From NCBI RefSeq assembly GCF_027497355.1, contig NZ_CP114909.1, positions 4,483,001-4,547,000 of the forward strand: a stretch of 64,000 nt of DNA. Reading direction: 5' to 3'. Positions within the stretch are counted from its first letter, which is position 1; each line of letters begins with the position of its first letter. This DNA comes from Micromonospora sp. WMMA1947 (GTDB lineage Bacteria > Actinomycetota > Actinomycetes > Mycobacteriales > Micromonosporaceae). The notes under the pieces are model-generated. The model made no database searches and was not told the origin of the DNA. It was given only the letters and a program-made list of their open reading frames with translations. Position numbers and translations under genes: made by a program. This document shows, in pieces, positions 63,521 through 64,000 of this stretch.

Positions 63521-64000
63521 ATGAGACGAACGAGAGCCTTGCTGACCACCGGCATCCTGGCCGGCGCGCTCGCCGCCGGGATGGCGGTGGCCCTGGCGCC
63601 GACCGCGAGCGCCGGCACCACGCTGCGCGCGGCGGCGGCCGAGAAGGGCCGATACTTCGGCGCTGCGGTCGCCACCAACAAGCTGTCCGACAACACGTAC
63701 GCCACGGTGCTGAACCGCGAGTTCAACTCCGTGGTGGCCGAGAACGAGATGAAGTGGGACGCCACCGAGCCGCAGCAGGGGCGGTTCACCTACACCGGCG
63801 GCGACCGGCTGGTCAGCCACGCCCGGGCGAACGGGATGTCGGTGCGCGGGCACGCGCTGCTCTGGCACCAGCAGCAGCCGTCGTGGGCGCAGGGTCTGTC
63901 CGGCAGCGCGCTGCGCAACGCCGCGATCAACCACGTCACCCAGGTCGCCACCCACTTCCGCGGGCAGATCTACGCCTGGGACGTGGTGAACGAGGCGTTC
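63521..64000 (+). CDS. GH10 endo-1,4-beta-xylanase, 3' end outside window
   Basis: The first 160 residues are visible. The signal peptide (LLTTGILAGALAAGMAVALA, cleavage near TASA-G) is followed by the GH10 start: GRYFGAAVATNKL, FNSVVAENEMKWD, GHALLWHQQQPSW and the acid/base E158 in WDVVNEAF. The nucleophile and any binding module lie beyond base 64000. It is secreted and complements the GH11 enzyme at 39495. GAAGAGG lies before the ATG. Confidence 0.95.
   Translation, partial: MRRTRALLTTGILAGALAAGMAVALAPTASAGTTLRAAAAEKGRYFGAAVATNKLSDNTYATVLNREFNSVVAENEMKWDATEPQQGRFTYTGGDRLVSHARANGMSVRGHALLWHQQQPSWAQGLSGSALRNAAINHVTQVATHFRGQIYAWDVVNEAF

Overview
The window is very GC-rich actinobacterial DNA with dense, translationally coupled operons. 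The mix of genes (furA-katG, rifamycin phosphotransferase with its RAE element, secreted GH11/GH10/GH13 enzymes with CBM2 and CBM20 modules, SpoIIE/STAS signalling) fits a Micromonosporaceae soil organism, most likely Micromonospora. That placement is inference from gene content; no rRNA, tRNA, CRISPR array, insertion sequence or phage gene was seen.

Bases 1-29042 look like one large catabolic island of unknown substrate. A plus-strand arm (2-10983) carries two paralogous amidohydrolase-fold proteins, two Fe-S assembly proteins (DUF59 and NifU type), a ribose-type ABC importer, two family III CoA-transferases, an HMG-CoA-lyase-like enzyme, an HbpS/GlcG protein, an SDR and a GntR regulator. 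It meets, at a bidirectional terminator near 11.0 kb, a minus-strand arm (29042-11042). That arm encodes a 4Fe-4S flavin oxidoreductase, a methyltransferase, two small proteins, a taurine/nitrate-type ABC importer, an SDR, an M20-like protein, an alpha/beta hydrolase, an Ohr/OsmC peroxidase, a DMT transporter, an IclR regulator, a third CoA-transferase, a cyclase, an MmgE/PrpD protein, a dihydropyrimidinase-like hydrolase and a CitE-like lyase. The logic suggested is import, ring or amide opening, CoA activation and C-C cleavage to central metabolites. Several members have unusual active sites.

Bases 29043-38977 are mixed. They hold a TetR regulator with clustered inverted repeats, a MacB/LolD-type ABC exporter, a small ArsR-SRPBCC-DUF6069 operon with a readable operator pair, a secreted PHB-depolymerase/CE1-type esterase with a CBM2, a PaaX regulator, a lone Sfp-type phosphopantetheinyl transferase, a small membrane-anchored protein and a secreted transglycosylase-like/ricin-lectin protein.

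Bases 38978-54417 hold a GH11 xylanase, furA-katG, an AraC regulator, a hypothetical protein, a large GH13 amylase with two CBM20 modules, an MFS exporter with its probable HTH regulator (two matching operators), a lipoprotein, a P-type cation ATPase and a tandem universal stress protein.

Bases 54407-64000 hold a 1382-residue sensor fusing histidine kinase, receiver, SpoIIE phosphatase and anti-sigma-kinase modules, coupled to a STAS protein. They are followed by the RAE-rph rifamycin resistance locus, a MerR regulator with a textbook MerR-type promoter driving an Old Yellow Enzyme, and the start of a GH10 xylanase cut by the window edge.
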